Assembly (NCBI GenBank): GCA_003978135.1
Contig: QOAL01000076.1
Span: 1 to 5,046 of the forward strand
DNA from: Thermodesulfatator sp.
GTDB taxonomy: Bacteria > Desulfobacterota > Dissulfuribacteria > Dissulfuribacterales > QOAL01
Length of the DNA stretch: 5,046 nucleotides
Direction: 5' to 3'
The notes beneath the pieces are model-generated. The model was not told the DNA's origin. It searched no databases and saw nothing but the letters and a program-made list of their open reading frames with translations. How positions within the stretch are numbered: the stretch's first letter is position 1; each line of letters begins with the position of its first letter. Of this stretch, positions 1-5,046 are shown in pieces. Position numbers and translations under genes: made by a program.

Positions 1-66
1 AAACGAAAACGAAAAAAACAGATGGATGCAAAAACCTAACCGGAAATCACTGAATTCTACCACGTT

Positions 67-365
67 ATGGAGAATCAAATATTGTTTTGCTGGTTAGGAG
101 CTACTGATCTGAAGGCGGCCTCGGGTCAGGCGGATGTCGGCCTGGGGCCGGTGGCGCAGGCGGTAAGAGTCTGTGAGTACGCAGATGTGGTACTTCTGAA
201 CAACTGGGATCAGGCCGCTGCTGCCGCATATATCTCCTGGTTACACGAAAAGATTCACTCTCGAATTACACTCAAGCATGTTCAGCTCTCCGGCCCACCA
301 ACTTTGGTGAAATTTATCGGGCCGCCACGGCTGTTATTGCTGAAAAGATCCAGGAGTACAGCCCG
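67..365 (+). pseudogene. Remnant of RtcR-like sigma-54 activator, N-terminal sensory domain only
   Basis: The translation from ATG 67 (begins MENQILFCWLGATDLKAA, then GLGPVAQAV, then ADVVLLNNWDQ, then SRITLKHVQLSGP) resembles the N-terminal CARF-like sensory domain of RtcR-type sigma-54-dependent activators. These have an LFxWxGxTDL start, a 'GPVAQA' helix, a 'VVLLxNY/W' strand and an 'LSxPTxFxxIY' segment. After LSG the reading frame is broken: the expected PTNFGEIYRAATAVIAEKI continues in the frame starting at 297, so one base is missing. The AAA+ sigma-54-interaction domain and the DNA-binding domain, which should bring the protein to roughly 500 residues, are absent. The family's intact members activate sigma-54 promoters of RNA-repair or defence-type genes; this copy cannot. 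No convincing ribosome binding site precedes ATG 67. The family call is from memory of the family pattern, with no search done. Confidence 0.6.
292..299 (+). other. Inactivating -1 frameshift in the RtcR-like remnant
   Basis: Upstream of here the family-like reading is in the frame of ATG 67 and ends ...HVQLSG. Downstream, the family-like reading (TNFGEIYRAATAVIAEKIQE) is in the frame beginning at 297. Adding one base to the run 'ggccc' would restore ...LSGPTNFGEIY... as one continuous protein. Without it, the original frame gives a basic, unlikely sequence (TLVKFIGPPRLLLLKRSRS) that ends at a stop at 508-510. A sequencing error in the short C run is the alternative explanation, but the truncation downstream makes the gene broken in any case. 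Confidence 0.65.
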
Positions 366-530
366 GATGCCGGCACTGTCAGCCACCTGCAGGCCCTGGA
401 AACGGCCCATGCCGAATATGAGCAATACAGGCTGGCCCACGAAAAAGAAAAGGCCTTTTCTCCGAAGAAAAAAGACCATTTTGCAATCTGGCTCCCCGGG
501 ACGGACTTGAACCGCCAACCTAGTGGTTAA
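366..530 (+). pseudogene. RhuM-family C-terminal fragment fused in frame to the RtcR-like remnant
   Basis: In the frame that continues from 297, the protein changes character at about codon 366. It reads DAGTVSHLQALETAHAEYEQYR followed by a charged Lys-rich tail (LAHEKEKAFSPKKKDHF). This resembles the end of RhuM-family (virulence protein RhuM, COG3943) proteins, whose C-terminus has 'xAGxxSHxxALxxAxAEYExxR'. It does not resemble the 'HLSPGTPAMAAVW' segment that would follow in an RtcR-like protein. Only about 25-40 of the usual ~330 residues remain. The open frame then reads through the complement of tRNA-Asn and stops at 528-530, so the last residues (WLPGTDLNRQPSG) are an artefact of translating a tRNA backwards. 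RhuM genes are of unknown biochemical function and are typical of islands and prophages. The short match makes the call moderate. Confidence 0.5.
441..461 (-). terminator. Possible weak terminator downstream of tRNA-Asn
   Basis: Positions 446-461 form a perfect 16-base palindrome (AGAAAAGGCCTTTTCT). On the minus strand it is followed at once by a T-rich tract (TTTTC, complement of 441-445). It lies 27 bases beyond the 3' end of the tRNA, a reasonable place for a tRNA terminator. The stem is AT-rich and has no natural loop beyond GGCC, so its strength is doubtful, and it may simply be the Lys-rich tail of the RhuM-like remnant. Confidence 0.3.
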
Positions 531-564
531 CAGCCACCCGCTCTGCCGATTGAGCTACCGGGGA
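489..564 (-). tRNA. tRNA-Asn (anticodon GUU)
   Basis: A complete 76-base cloverleaf can be folded on the minus strand. The acceptor stem TCCCCGG (complement of 558-564) pairs perfectly with CCGGGGA (complement of 493-499). The D stem is GCTC/GAGC with loop AATCGGCA. The anticodon stem is GGTGG/CCACT (one G-T pair at the end) and the loop CTGTTAA carries GTT. The variable loop is AGGTT. The T stem is GGCGG/CCGTC with loop TTCAAGT. The discriminator is G and the CCA end is encoded (489-491). GUU decodes Asn codons AAU and AAC. The gene is intact, and the accessory-gene remnant on the other strand ends against its 3' end, as expected of a tRNA used as an integration site. Confidence 0.96.
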
Positions 565-581
565 ATTGGTAACGGCCTATT

Positions 582-608
582 TTTATAGAGCCCGGCCTGT
601 TTTGTCAA
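582..608 (-). promoter_or_regulatory. Sigma-70 type promoter for tRNA-Asn
   Basis: On the minus strand a perfect -35 box TTGACA (complement of 603-608) is followed after 15 bases by TATAAA (complement of 582-587). A GC-rich stretch (AGGCCG) separates it from the tRNA 5' end, 17 bases downstream of the -10 box. A GC-rich discriminator is typical of stringently controlled stable-RNA promoters. The spacer is short (15 rather than 17 bases); taking the -10 box two bases later (TAAAAA) would restore 17 at the cost of a poorer hexamer. Confidence 0.65.
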
Positions 609-626
609 CACATAAAAATTAAGCCG

Positions 627-652
627 TTTGAAAAATGTTAACATTTTCCAAA
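627..652. repeat. 26-base AT-rich near-perfect palindrome between the binding-protein gene and tRNA-Asn
   Basis: The inner 16 bases (632-647, AAAATGTTAACATTTT) are a perfect palindrome centred on GTTAAC. One mismatched pair (631/648) and four further matched pairs (TTTG/CAAA) extend it to 627-652. It lies 25 bases past the stop of the binding-protein gene and upstream of the tRNA promoter. It could be a weak bidirectional transcription end or a dimeric-protein operator. The lack of a GC core and of a separate T tract argues against a strong intrinsic terminator. Confidence 0.6.
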
Positions 653-677
653 GGTGCTGGACAGTTACAGAGCCAAC

Positions 678-1604
678 TCAGTTGGTTTCTCCAATAGCAG
701 CCAGTGCCCTGACAACAGGCGAATAATCACCTGGAGGAGCAAAACCCTTAATTTTAGCAGTTCTGGCAGCCCTGGACCCTGCGGGGAGTGCGAGAAGGGC
801 ATTTTTAATCCTTGCTGCTTTATTTGCTGACAATTGGCCTGTAGCTGCCAGGGGCCAGGCTGGCCACAACTGGGTGGTGCTGCATAACAATGGAAAATCC
901 GGGTGATGCTGTGGGAACAAGACCTGAAAGTCCTTCAGTGTTATTTTTTGTTCCCCTGCCATGGATTCCAGTTGACCAGTCCTGACAAAACCCAGATCCA
1001 CTGCGCCGTTTAGAACAGCGTATACAACATAGTCTTGCCCTTCCAGGGGCTTGATATCTGTATCCCTGAGCACATTAATGCCTTTTTGTAGCAGGTCGTA
1101 AGCCTGAATTAAAAATCCACCTCCCGATCCAAAGGATACTATTCCTAAGCGTTTTCCTTTTATGTCATTCAAGCTTCCGGAAAAATTGCCCTTTTTTGTG
1201 AATATTACTCCACCCATAAATGGCCCTCCCCGCGAATTTATGACCGTGGCAAGTGCCTGGATTCCGTATTTCTTCTTAAGTGTGACATAAAATTTTTGAT
1301 TGGCCAAAATCAGATCTATTTTGTTATCAGCTACATAAGCAGGCACTTGGGAGAAGCTCAGAGGGACAATGACCGTTTTCAGACCAGTTCTTTGCGAAAG
1401 GTATTGTGCCAGGGGGGACCAACGTTTTACTGCCTTTTGATATCCTCTCTTGGCAAGAACGCCAAGTCTTATTGGCTGTTCAGCCCCAATGGAATGAGCG
1501 GCCAGGAAACATGAAAAAGACAAAACTATTACTGCAGAACACAAGCACTTCAGAAAAACAGGGAACCTTTTCTCTTCATATGAGTTTGCCGATGCTGGTT
1601 TCAT
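678..1604 (-). CDS. Periplasmic substrate-binding protein, PhnD/TtrS-sensor type
   Basis: A 308-residue protein from ATG 1604; an in-frame GTG at 1616 would add MAQD, and neither start has a clear Shine-Dalgarno. The N-terminus has a Sec signal peptide: basic EEKRF, hydrophobic core with VIVLSFSCFLAA, probable cleavage after HSIGA before EQPIRLGVL. The mature part is a two-lobe type II binding fold of the phosphonate-binding (PhnD-like) family. Visible family segments are IRLGVLAKRGYQ, RWSPLAQYLSQRTG, DLILANQKFYVTL, GGVIFTKKG, DIKGKRLGIV, VVYAVLNGAVDLGFVRTGQLE and PDFPLLCSTTQLWPAWP. The FGGVIFT-, VRTxxLExMA- and STxLxPxWP-like signatures are closer to the periplasmic half of TtrS-type sensor kinases than to a phosphonate transporter. 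There is no kinase domain and no ABC permease or ATPase gene nearby. It follows a chemoreceptor by 24 bases, so a role as a soluble ligand-capturing partner of that receptor is inferred. The ligand is unknown; tetrathionate or another oxyanion is only a guess. Confidence 0.88.
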   Translation of the reverse strand: MKPASANSYEEKRFPVFLKCLCSAVIVLSFSCFLAAHSIGAEQPIRLGVLAKRGYQKAVKRWSPLAQYLSQRTGLKTVIVPLSFSQVPAYVADNKIDLILANQKFYVTLKKKYGIQALATVINSRGGPFMGGVIFTKKGNFSGSLNDIKGKRLGIVSFGSGGGFLIQAYDLLQKGINVLRDTDIKPLEGQDYVVYAVLNGAVDLGFVRTGQLESMAGEQKITLKDFQVLFPQHHPDFPLLCSTTQLWPAWPLAATGQLSANKAARIKNALLALPAGSRAARTAKIKGFAPPGDYSPVVRALAAIGETN

Positions 1605-1628
1605 GTCCTGAGCCACCCCACCATTGCC

Positions 1629-4019
1629 CTAAACAAAGGACGATACCTTGAATTTTCTCATTGCCTTTTCAACATCCTTGGCTGTTGCGGCCATCTCTTC
1701 CATGGCAGCCAGCGCATCTTCAGCTCCCTTTGCATTAAGCAGGGCGGTATTGGCAAGTTGCTGCATGAGCTTTTGCAGGGCTGCACTACGTTCTCTCTGT
1801 TTGGCCGTTCTCGCTGTAATTTCACCGGAATTTTCAACTACCTTTTCTGCCGTCTCTACTGCTGAACGAGAGGTCAATGTACTGGTATTAGCTGCGTTCA
1901 TGATTTCTTCTGTCAATTTCAGCAGGTCTGAAATGGCGTCCTCTGCCTTCTGCCTGCGTACAGCCTGAAGCTGGGTCATATCCTTGATGGAGTCTGCCAG
2001 TTTTTCCAGGTCACCTGTGGACTCCAGGATGTTGTCTACGGACCCGGCAAGCCTGTCTGAGGAATGGGATATATTCATGGTAACTTCGCTTCCCCGCTCC
2101 ACAGTTTCGAGAAGGTTTTCAAGAGACTGGGCACTCTTCGATGCCAGCTGCATTCCCTTCTTTACATTTTCTGTACTTTCACCAATCAGGGTCTCAATTT
2201 CCTTTGTAGATTCAGCAGTCCTGTCTGCAAGTTTCCTGATTTCCTCGGCAACCACGGCAAAACCGCGTCCGTGTTCTCCTGCCCTGGCTGCCTCGATAGC
2301 TGCATTAAGGGCTAGGAGGTTGGTTTGTTCTGCAATATCCGAAATCAGATAGACAATCTCCTTCACCTGTTCAGAACTGGAGGCAATGGCAGACATGCCC
2401 TCCAGGGTCTGCTTCATGGCCTGTCGGCCCTCTTCAGCACTCCTGAGGGTTTCCCCAGCCTGGGATGCGGCCTTCTGTGACTCATGGGCCATTTCCTGGA
2501 GCTTACGAGCCATTTCCTTCAGGTTGTCTGCTGTTTTTTCAGCCGCCTCGGCCTGTGCAATAGCCCTGGCCTGTACCTGTTTGGCTGTAGCACCCATTTC
2601 CTTGACGGTATTGGCGGCCTGGATGGCTCCTTCCTTGTTTTTCCCGGAAAATTCATTTATCTGTTCCGAGGTGTGGGCCATGTCCTGGATAATCTTTGCT
2701 GCATCTCTTGCCAGCTGAGCTGATGACTCTGCGTGGGCTGCAACTTCAGAGGCGGTCTGACCCATGAGTGAAATACGTTTTTGAACTTCGTCTGAATTCT
2801 GTGCCTGTCTCTTGGCATTTTCTGTAATGCTGGCCGCGATGTTGTATATGTTTTCACTGGACTGGACAAATTTAGAAGTGGTCTGCATCACGCCCTTAAA
2901 GGTATTTTGCAGATTTTCCAGAAAGGTATTGACAGCAGAAGCCATCTGGCCGATTTCATCGCCACTTTTTACCTCCAGCCTTCCGGTAAGGTCGAAATTC
3001 TCAGCCGTTTTTCTCATGAGATCAGCAGTCGCTACAACCGGTTTGATAACGTTTCTGTTCAATAAATAGGTTAGAAGTACGAGAAGGGAGAATATTGCAG
3101 CATTTCCTGCAAGTCCCTGCATGGTCATCTTGGAAAGATTTGCTGTCAACGCAGATTCAGGTTCTATGACCACTGCCAGCCAACGGCTTGAGGTCATGTC
3201 TTTTTTCATGGGAATTAGGGCCGAGCCAAGAACCAGTTTATCCCCGCCCTGGGCTTCTGTTACAGATACACCCGAACTGATTTTGCCTGGCTTCCATGAA
3301 GGCAGTTTCTTGTTTATACGGTTAATATCTTTATGGATAATAATCCTGCCATTTTCGTCGATGATAAAGGCATCCTTGGCCTCATTTGTCAGGTAGAAAT
3401 TGGTTCGGCTGATAATCCATGAGACGGATTTCCAGTTTAGGAAGCCCGCAATCACACCCACCAAGTTATTATTTTCCATTATAGGGGATACGAGGTATAT
3501 GGACCACGGCGACCCCTTGGCCCCTGAAAGCTCAAAGGGCTTTTGTACAGGACCAACGATAGAAACCTGACCGTCTTGACTGGATACCTTCCCTACTGCA
3601 TCGTCAAATTTCCTGCCTATTATTTTTTCATTGCTGGAAGCCAGGATTTTTCCCGACGGATCAAGAACCATGATGTTTTCATAATAGCCATACTGTTTCA
3701 CCATGCTGCCAAGGAAAGAATTGGTACCGCCCTGGCCCCCGCCTATATTTACTGCCAGCCGTATAAGATCTAAATGCGAAAGGGTCCTCATATCATTTAC
3801 CCGGCTGTCCATAAAGATGTTCAGGTTCTGTGCCAGAGAACTGGCCTCTGCCAGAAGCTGACGTTCCCCTTCTTCTTTTAGCTGAAACTGCTGGTTCAGG
3901 TACAGATATCCCTGAACACCCACAGCCAACCCCACAATTATTGCAATGAGGACAAAAAGTTTGCGCTGGAGGCTCCAGTCATTCAGATTGCTTTTAATGG
4001 CCATGCCTTTGGTTTTCAT
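1629..4019 (-). CDS. Methyl-accepting chemotaxis protein with dCache-like sensor, HAMP and very long signalling domain
   Basis: A 796-residue inner-membrane chemoreceptor that passes periplasmic ligand binding to a CheA-CheW array. TM1 is at about 20-41. The periplasmic region, about 42-300, has two Cache/PAS-like units: [18 protein letters not shown] with IIGRKFDD near 112-140, and [15 protein letters not shown] near 217-231. TM2 is about 304-324 and HAMP about 325-376, with P327 and the DEIG motif at 354-357. The cytoplasmic antiparallel coiled coil has the hallmark tip [20 protein letters not shown] at 563-582, followed by [18 protein letters not shown]. From the HAMP end to the turn is about 204 residues (29 heptads), with a similar length back, so this resembles the 58-heptad class. 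A likely methylation site is AAMEEMAA (771-778). There is no CheR-binding pentapeptide; the tail is KFKVSSFV. The start at 4019 is supported by AGGGAGG nine bases upstream. It lies 25 bases after a cheW-like gene and 24 before the binding-protein start. Confidence 0.96.
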   Translation of the reverse strand: MKTKGMAIKSNLNDWSLQRKLFVLIAIIVGLAVGVQGYLYLNQQFQLKEEGERQLLAEASSLAQNLNIFMDSRVNDMRTLSHLDLIRLAVNIGGGQGGTNSFLGSMVKQYGYYENIMVLDPSGKILASSNEKIIGRKFDDAVGKVSSQDGQVSIVGPVQKPFELSGAKGSPWSIYLVSPIMENNNLVGVIAGFLNWKSVSWIISRTNFYLTNEAKDAFIIDENGRIIIHKDINRINKKLPSWKPGKISSGVSVTEAQGGDKLVLGSALIPMKKDMTSSRWLAVVIEPESALTANLSKMTMQGLAGNAAIFSLLVLLTYLLNRNVIKPVVATADLMRKTAENFDLTGRLEVKSGDEIGQMASAVNTFLENLQNTFKGVMQTTSKFVQSSENIYNIAASITENAKRQAQNSDEVQKRISLMGQTASEVAAHAESSAQLARDAAKIIQDMAHTSEQINEFSGKNKEGAIQAANTVKEMGATAKQVQARAIAQAEAAEKTADNLKEMARKLQEMAHESQKAASQAGETLRSAEEGRQAMKQTLEGMSAIASSSEQVKEIVYLISDIAEQTNLLALNAAIEAARAGEHGRGFAVVAEEIRKLADRTAESTKEIETLIGESTENVKKGMQLASKSAQSLENLLETVERGSEVTMNISHSSDRLAGSVDNILESTGDLEKLADSIKDMTQLQAVRRQKAEDAISDLLKLTEEIMNAANTSTLTSRSAVETAEKVVENSGEITARTAKQRERSAALQKLMQQLANTALLNAKGAEDALAAMEEMAATAKDVEKAMRKFKVSSFV

Positions 4020-4028
4020 TTATGTAAA

Positions 4029-4035
4029 CCTCCCT
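4029..4035 (-). promoter_or_regulatory. Strong ribosome binding site of the chemoreceptor gene
   Basis: AGGGAGG on the minus strand, nine bases before ATG 4019. It decides that start over the in-frame ATG five codons further in (MAIKS...). It sits in the 25-base gap after the CheW-like stop codon, consistent with co-transcription and independent, efficient translation of the receptor. Confidence 0.75.
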
Positions 4036-4044
4036 GAATTCTCA

Positions 4045-4578
4045 TCAACTCTGTTTAATAACATCAATGGCTGGTGTATCTGTCAAACCGCCTGCATCTT
4101 GTTTTTCCAAGCCAGAGGTAGCAGGAGAATCAGCCTTTTTCAGATATTCAACTACCAGCCTTACATCCAGTAGCGGCACTGCTCCAGAATTTGAGACCAA
4201 TACAGAGCATGAAATAAGGTCCCGGCCCAAATCAACTTCTCCTGCATCGTCCCCCATGTCATAGGCGTGAATGTCCTCGATGCCGTGGACATGTTCTATG
4301 GCAAGCCCAACTATTTCATCTCCTGACTGGAGTAACAGGATATTCCTGGAAGGCTTCTCGGTTGATTCATTTTGCCTGCCACACCAGGAGTCAGACAGCA
4401 CAGGGATTATTTCGCCCCTTACACTTATAACCCCGGCTACCTTGGAAGTGGCATTTGGCAGAGAATCCACACTGTCTGTTCTGACCACTTCTCTTATCCG
4501 GTTCAGTTCAGCTGCCCATGATCTGGGACCGGCACGGAATACCAGTGCCTTGCCCAGGGTATTTTGAGCCCTTTTCAT
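4045..4578 (-). CDS. cheW: CheW-like chemotaxis coupling protein
   Basis: A 177-residue soluble protein that should bridge chemoreceptor tips and the CheA P5 domain. A single CheW domain spans about residues 9-147. ALVFRAGPRSWAAELNRIREVVR (11-33) is the usual first subdomain, with the ligand-independent 'xxYALxxxxVxEV' pattern. KVAGVISVRGEIIPVLS (46-62) carries the conserved R-G (R54-G55) and Pro used in receptor and kinase contact. ILLLQSGDEIVGLAIEHVHGI (80-100) and a C-terminal VPLLDVRLVVEYL (134-146) complete the domain. A hydrophilic tail of about 30 residues (148-177) extends beyond typical CheW length and is not recognised. There are no HPT, kinase or receiver domains, so it is neither CheA nor CheV. 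The ATG has only a weak GGGA nine bases upstream. As the first gene of the operon before the receptor, it is probably a receptor-dedicated coupling protein. Confidence 0.9.
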   Translation of the reverse strand: MKRAQNTLGKALVFRAGPRSWAAELNRIREVVRTDSVDSLPNATSKVAGVISVRGEIIPVLSDSWCGRQNESTEKPSRNILLLQSGDEIVGLAIEHVHGIEDIHAYDMGDDAGEVDLGRDLISCSVLVSNSGAVPLLDVRLVVEYLKKADSPATSGLEKQDAGGLTDTPAIDVIKQS

Positions 4579-4717
4579 GATAATTTATCCCAGAAACAAT
4601 CTAGCTTTAATCATTTAGATGCTAAAATCCTTGCTAAAAAACAGCTGCGTCTTTATTTCTTTTCGGAAGCAGGGGATGAAACTTGAAAGGGAACATTTCC
4701 CCGGTGTGCCCTAATAG

Positions 4718-4864
4718 CTAATGTCCCCCCATAAATGGCCCTTTTGCCCGATGACTGCGTTGCTCGTCGGCGAAAAATGCTCATGTACGCCCAGTACACT
4801 GCGCTTTTTCGCCTCCTTGCGCCTTGCCTTCGAACAAAATTGCCTATTTTTGGATGGACATTAG
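4718..4864. repeat. 147-base palindromic element with terminal inverted repeats and central hairpin
   Basis: The ends are imperfect inverted repeats. The complement of 4718-4739 (GCCATTTATGGGGGGACATTAG) matches 4842-4864 with one extra base and three mismatches. Inside, a hairpin centred on 4791 has GGCGAAAAA (4769-4777) pairing perfectly with TTTTTCGCC (4805-4813), and TGTAC (4784-4788) with GTACA (4794-4798) around the loop GCCCA. There is no coding capacity. The form is that of a small non-autonomous mobile element or dispersed REP-like palindrome. G-rich ACATT/ACA ends also occur around REP-associated Y1 transposase genes in proteobacteria, but that link is only a suggestion here. Confidence 0.6.
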
Positions 4865-4940
4865 TTGAGGGATGAGACACTTTTTTCTCAAGATTTCTGC
4901 AGAGAGAAGTCGGTTTTAGCCGCACCAGGGTTTGTAAGAT

Positions 4941-4980
4941 TGTCAGGCTGTGTATCCAGAAAGGTTATTTAGCCTGCACA
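4941..4980. repeat. Inverted repeat, possible hairpin
   Basis: TGTCAGGCT (4941-4949) is the inverted counterpart of AGCCTGCACA (4971-4980), with a 6-base perfect core CAGGCT/AGCCTG, three further pairs after a one-base bulge, and a loop of about 21 bases. An alternative pairing GCTGTG/CACAGC (4947-4952 / 4977-4982) competes with it. Only a short T run (CTTTT, 4985-4989) follows, so a terminator role is uncertain. Confidence 0.35.
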
Positions 4981-5034
4981 GCGGCTTTTGGTGAATCTCA
5001 GACCATGAAACAAACAGGCAATGTTCCCCCCAGA

Positions 5035-5046
5035 AACTAAAGAGGA
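5035..5046 (+). promoter_or_regulatory. Possible ribosome binding site of a gene beyond the window
   Basis: The window ends with AACTAAAGAGGA, a purine-rich run close to a Shine-Dalgarno, directly after the outer ACATT-type repeat copy. If a start codon follows within about ten bases, a plus-strand gene begins just outside, divergent from the chemosensory operon. This cannot be settled from the bases given. Confidence 0.2.

Larger units (their letters stand above)
4689..5031. repeat. Outer inverted pair of GGGAACATT motifs
   Basis: GGGAACATT at 4689-4697 (+) recurs inverted at 5020-5028 (AATGTTCCC, within a six-C run to 5031). This pair brackets the related inner pair at 4718-4730 and 4852-4864. 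The four copies therefore alternate in orientation (+, -, +, -) over about 340 bases. The left copy also sits in a small hairpin GGGAA-CAT-TTCCC (4689-4701). Confidence 0.5.
4579..5046. other. Gene-free region upstream of the chemosensory operon, with palindromic elements
   Basis: No reading frame here looks like a protein. The only long one (minus, 4653-4925) is an Arg-rich product of translating the palindromic repeat. The stretch 4579-4680 is AT-rich and must contain the promoter of the minus-strand cheW-receptor-binding-protein operon, but I see no box pair good enough to name. The rest is occupied by the inverted repeats listed separately. Confidence 0.7.

Noticed and set aside
282..518. 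Minus-strand open frame of 78 codons overlapping the tRNA
   Set aside because: It begins inside the tRNA-Asn gene (its start reads the T-arm region) and lies antisense to the better supported RtcR/RhuM remnant. The composition is typical of a shadow frame.
489..530. Peptide ending WLPGTDLNRQPSG as a real protein C-terminus
   Set aside because: It is the reverse translation of tRNA-Asn, a well-known artefact in open reading frames that run into tRNA genes.
1605..1616. GTG at 1616 as the start of the binding-protein gene
   Set aside because: It is possible, but ATG 1604 is preferred. The GTG adds only four residues before the signal peptide and has no better ribosome binding site.
1648..3396. 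Several plus-strand open frames of 70-120 codons opposite the chemoreceptor
   Set aside because: They are Ser/Ala/Cys-rich mirror translations of the Ala/Glu-rich coiled coil and have no family signature. They are shadows of the receptor gene.
4582..4609. Possible sigma-28 (FliA) promoter, TAAAGCTA ... TGGGATAA, before cheW
   Set aside because: The boxes are separated by only 9 bases instead of about 11, the -10 box lacks GCCG, and transcription would begin almost at the ATG. It is attractive for a chemotaxis operon but too weak to annotate.
4653..4925. Minus-strand open frame of 90 codons upstream of cheW
   Set aside because: It is Arg/Ser-rich, spans the whole 147-base palindromic element, and has no recognisable domain or ribosome binding site. 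It is best explained as chance translation of a repeat.
1..5046. CRISPR array or toxin-antitoxin pair
   Set aside because: No regularly spaced direct repeats and no pair of small overlapping genes were found on either strand. The RtcR-like domain alone is not evidence of a working CRISPR-linked system.

Overview
The window looks like a chromosomal segment of a motile, flagellated Gram-negative bacterium. Its style (long dCache chemoreceptor, TtrS/PhnD-type periplasmic protein, RtcR-like sigma-54 regulator remnant, medium GC) fits a deltaproteobacterium / Desulfobacterota member. That placement is inferred from protein flavour, not from a phylogenetic marker.

Layout. At the left (67-530, + strand) lies a decayed composite gene. 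Its first part reads as the N-terminal sensory domain of an RtcR-like sigma-54 activator. A one-base frameshift near 294-297 interrupts it, and it then runs directly into what looks like the C-terminal end of a RhuM-family protein. The remnant ends against the 3' end of an intact tRNA-Asn(GUU) gene (489-564, - strand), which has its own recognisable promoter. This is the typical appearance of a worn-down accessory island edge at a tRNA.

The rest of the coding content is one compact minus-strand operon read from right to left: a CheW coupling protein (4045-4578), a 796-residue transmembrane chemoreceptor with a dCache-like sensor and an unusually long signalling coiled coil (1629-4019), and a secreted periplasmic substrate-binding protein of the PhnD/TtrS type (678-1604). 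The gaps are about 25 and 24 bases. The simplest reading is a self-contained chemosensory input module. The binding protein captures a ligand in the periplasm, the receptor carries the signal through the membrane, and the private CheW couples it to a CheA kinase encoded elsewhere. No CheA, methyltransferase, methylesterase or ABC-transporter gene is in view.

The right-hand 468 bases (4579-5046) hold no convincing gene. They carry a nested set of inverted repeats built from four alternating copies of a G-run + (A)ACATT motif, enclosing a central hairpin. This looks like a small non-autonomous palindromic element. The window ends in a purine-rich stretch that might be the ribosome binding site of a plus-strand gene just outside.
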